Assembly: GCA_902462525.1 (NCBI GenBank)
Contig: CABQCA010000111.1
Span: 1 to 7,562 of the forward strand
Direction: 5' to 3'
DNA: 7,562 bases
Origin: an uncultured Porphyromonadaceae bacterium
Lineage (GTDB): Bacteria > Bacteroidota > Bacteroidia > Bacteroidales > Muribaculaceae
The notes beneath the pieces were generated by a model. It saw only the letters and a program-made list of their open reading frames with translations, had not been told where the DNA came from and made no database searches. Shown here in pieces: positions 5,698-7,562 of the stretch. Both the position numbers and the translations under genes were made by a program. Numbering within the stretch: position 1 is the first letter of the stretch; every line of letters starts with the position of its first letter.

Positions 5698-6381
5698 ATG
5701 AAGAAAATTCTGTTTGCAATTCTGCTTATGGCACTGGCATGTGGTGCCTCTCTGAGCGCCCAGCGGCGTTCGGTGTCGATTCTGGGCGACTCTTACTCTA
5801 CGTTCGAGGGGTTCGTGCGGCCTGACAATAATTTGGTATGGTACTTTGCTGACTCCGACACGGCGCGGACCGATGTTTCGTCGGTGCGCGACACATGGTG
5901 GCACCGTTTCGTGCGCGACAATAATCTGCGCCTGGAGCAGAACAATTCCTACTCCGGTTCGACGATATGCAACACCGGATACGACAAGGCCGACTATTCG
6001 GACCGTTCGTTTGTCACCCGCATGAAGAATCTGGGGAGTCCCGACATGATTATCATTTTCGGGGGCACCAACGATTCGTGGGCCGGGGCGCCGATAGGGG
6101 AGTACAAGTACGGTGGCTGGACAGCAGAGGACCTTAATGCGTTCCGCCCGGCAATGGCCTGCATGCTCGCCACGATGAAGGATTACTATCCGGGTACCGA
6201 CATATATTTTGTGCTCAACTGTATTCTGAGCGAGGATATCAACGACTCGGTGCATGAAATATGCCGTCACTATGGTGTTCCGGTGGTCGATCTTGAGGGA
6301 ATAGACTGCAGGCACGGGCATCCCACCCGGAAAGGAATGAATCAGATTGCCGAACAGGTGAAAGCTGTAGTGTTCAAATGA
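5698..6381 (+). CDS. Exported SGNH/GDSL-family hydrolase
   Basis: A 227-residue protein with a type I signal peptide (residues 1-21, MKKILFAILLMALACGASLS then A, cut before Gln22). Cys15 is not in a good lipobox. The SGNH fold is complete: GDSYSTFEG (30-38, Ser32 nucleophile), NSYSGSTI (83-90, Gly87), GGTND (122-126, Asn125) and a C-terminal block with GHPTRKGM (207-214, His208). The usual Asp three residues before the His is Arg205 here; Asp203 is the nearest acid, and this matches my memory of a conserved Bacteroidetes subfamily, so it is probably normal for the group. Substrate unknown; the periplasm or cell surface is the expected location. The stop overlaps the next gene's ATG, coupling it to an NlpC/P60 protein and hinting at envelope or peptidoglycan work. 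No strong Shine-Dalgarno precedes the ATG. Confidence 0.88.
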   Translation: MKKILFAILLMALACGASLSAQRRSVSILGDSYSTFEGFVRPDNNLVWYFADSDTARTDVSSVRDTWWHRFVRDNNLRLEQNNSYSGSTICNTGYDKADYSDRSFVTRMKNLGSPDMIIIFGGTNDSWAGAPIGEYKYGGWTAEDLNAFRPAMACMLATMKDYYPGTDIYFVLNCILSEDINDSVHEICRHYGVPVVDLEGIDCRHGHPTRKGMNQIAEQVKAVVFK

Positions 6382-6923
6382 GCCGCGCTTTACTTACGAT
6401 AATCTGCGCGATTGTTGCACTGACCTTTGTTTCGTGCCACAGCAAGAAGAAATCGCTGCGTACCGACGACGGAATATATTCTGTGGAGGAGAAGGCCGAC
6501 AGGAATGCCGGCAAAAAAGGAGAATCGAATAAAAAGCGCCCGGTGCGTGAGATGATTGTGGAGGAAGCGCGGTCGTGGGTGGGAACTCCTTACCGCTATG
6601 GCGGCGAGTCGCACAAGGGTGTCGATTGTTCGGGGCTGGTGATGAGTGTATTTCGCGATGTGGCGGCAATAAAGTTGCCCCGCAGTTCGGCCGAGCAATG
6701 CGACTACTGCAAAAAGATAGGGCGCTCTGAGCTTAGGCGGGGTGATCTGGTGTTTTTCCGCACCGGCAAGAGCAAAAAGGTGAATCATGTGGGCATATAT
6801 ATAGGCAACGGATGTATGGTGCATTCGTCGTCGTCGCGCGGAGTGATAGTGAGTGACCTCGATCAGGACTACTACAGGCGCACCTACCATGCGTCGGGAC
6901 GTGTGAGGGCGCTGGGAGATTAG
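6378..6923 (+). CDS. NlpC/P60 (C40) cysteine peptidase, probable lipoprotein
   Basis: A 181-residue protein. Residues 1-20 form a signal peptide ending LTFVSC. Cys20 is a likely lipidation site, although Phe at -3 is unusual for a lipobox. A Lys/Arg-rich linker (21-56) leads to one NlpC/P60 domain (about 57-180) with the catalytic Cys84 in DCSGLV, His137 in NHVGIYIG and a third polar residue, His149, in MVHSSSSRG. The landmarks WVGTPYRYGG (67-76) and RGDLVFF (121-127) are typical. Family members cut peptidoglycan stem peptides, usually next to D-glutamate. There is no SH3 or LysM module, so this is the minimal form. The ATG overlaps the stop of the upstream hydrolase (ATGA). Confidence 0.92.
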   Translation: MSRALLTIICAIVALTFVSCHSKKKSLRTDDGIYSVEEKADRNAGKKGESNKKRPVREMIVEEARSWVGTPYRYGGESHKGVDCSGLVMSVFRDVAAIKLPRSSAEQCDYCKKIGRSELRRGDLVFFRTGKSKKVNHVGIYIGNGCMVHSSSSRGVIVSDLDQDYYRRTYHASGRVRALGD

Positions 6924-7004
6924 GAGGTCAGGCCAACAGGTTCTCGGGAGATTAAACTTTTATTAAATTTCCGGGAAGATACGCGGTGTTGATGATATTT
7001 TGGT

Positions 7005-7012
7005 TATTTTTG
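7005..7012 (+). promoter_or_regulatory. Probable -7 promoter element for the response regulator gene
   Basis: TATTTTTG fits TAnnTTTG and lies 23 nt upstream of the ATG, giving a very short leader that includes a run of eight T. A -33 element is not evident. Because the sequence is T-rich, a chance match is more likely than for the other two elements. I see no convincing terminator for the upstream operon in 6924-7000, so readthrough is also possible. Confidence 0.45.
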
Positions 7013-7035
7013 TGCAAAACGATTTTTTTTGTCAG

Positions 7036-7562
7036 ATGGACCGGAAGAATATCAGACTGCTGATTGTCGATGATGAGAAGGATATCCGCGACGGATTGCG
7101 TGAATATCTTGAGCTTGAGGGTTTTGCTGTCGATGCTGCGTCGTGCGCCGAGGAAGCGATTGCAAAGGGCGTGGACCGCTACGATCTTCTGCTGCTTGAT
7201 GTGATGATGGAAGGTACGGACGGTTTTGAGTTCGCACGTCGGCTCAAGCAGTCGCCCGGCACATCGGATATACCCATAATATTTCTCACGGCCAGGGATT
7301 CGAACGAAGATATGGTGTCGGGGCTGAATCTGGGTGCCGACGACTATGTGGCGAAGCCTTTTTCGATGAATGTGCTGATAGCGCGCATCGAAGCTGTGAT
7401 GCGCCGCAAGAGCAGCGTCGCAAAGGCGAGGGGAGTGGTCTGCGACCGGACGAGGCTTACATGCCTTGTCGACGGTGCGGAGGTGAAGCTGCCTCGCAAG
7501 GAATTCGAGATTCTTGCTTTTCTGCTCGATAATCCGGGCCGCATTTTTTCGCGCGAAGAGCT
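7036..7562 (+). CDS. OmpR/PhoB-family response regulator (3' end outside window)
   Basis: Starting at the ATG at 7036 the frame is open to the right edge, giving 175 residues. The receiver domain (about 7-122) has the acidic pair Asp12-Asp13, the phospho-acceptor Asp55 in LLLLDVMM, Thr85 in IIFLTA and Lys107 in VAKPFS, so all the switch residues are present. MMEG (57-60) replaces the common MMPG. The winged-helix effector domain starts near 133 and shows LPRKEFEILAFLLDNPGRIFSREE, split here as LPRKEFEIL (152-160) and NPGRIFSREE (166-175), which is typical of PhoB-like regulators. It would bind promoter DNA after phosphorylation. No sensor kinase lies upstream in the window; a downstream partner is likely. 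The target genes cannot be told from this fragment. Confidence 0.93.
   Translation, partial: MDRKNIRLLIVDDEKDIRDGLREYLELEGFAVDAASCAEEAIAKGVDRYDLLLLDVMMEGTDGFEFARRLKQSPGTSDIPIIFLTARDSNEDMVSGLNLGADDYVAKPFSMNVLIARIEAVMRRKSSVAKARGVVCDRTRLTCLVDGAEVKLPRKEFEILAFLLDNPGRIFSREE

Noticed and set aside
6924..7000. Terminator after the NlpC/P60 gene
   Set aside because: Only a 4-bp stem (TCTC/GAGA) precedes an AT-rich stretch; this is too weak to call.

Overview
The window looks like a chromosomal segment of a Bacteroidales bacterium, plausibly Muribaculaceae. Supporting signs are exact matches to the Bacteroidetes -7 promoter element (TAnnTTTG) upstream of three transcription units, weak or absent Shine-Dalgarno sequences, protein families typical of the group, and moderately GC-rich coding DNA broken by one AT-rich gap. 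The family-level placement is inference from sequence feel, not a search.

Left block (1-4910, minus strand): five genes that read as one operon, in transcription order ftsY (SRP receptor), rimO (ribosomal protein S12 methylthiotransferase), menF (isochorismate synthase), a membrane-anchored SGNH hydrolase, and the start of a secreted protein that runs off the left edge. Junctions are tight: a 4-nt overlap, a 17-nt gap, a 12-nt gap and an 8-nt overlap. A -7 element 30 nt upstream of ftsY probably drives the block. It mixes housekeeping functions (protein targeting, translation, menaquinone) with what resembles a cell-envelope O-acylation or deacylation pair.

Middle (4949-5651): about 700 bp with no convincing gene but much structure. 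In order it holds a cluster of GGGAAAC/GTTTCCC heptamers, a 12-bp A-rich repeat, a GC-rich stretch with several strong RNA-like stems (one capped by a UCCG tetraloop), a perfect 10-bp-arm hairpin, a second copy of the 12-bp repeat, a very AT-rich block, and a second heptamer cluster with four copies at 9-nt period. This is the least explained part of the window.

Right block (5652-7562, plus strand): an exported SGNH/GDSL hydrolase and an NlpC/P60 (C40) putative lipoprotein overlap by ATGA and follow a TATCTTTG promoter element. After a 112-bp gap comes an OmpR/PhoB-type response regulator, cut off by the right edge inside its DNA-binding domain.

The genes are mostly recognisable families. 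I see no defence system, mobile element, CRISPR array or tRNA. The best candidate for something undescribed is the structured, repeat-bounded intergenic region; its function is unknown.
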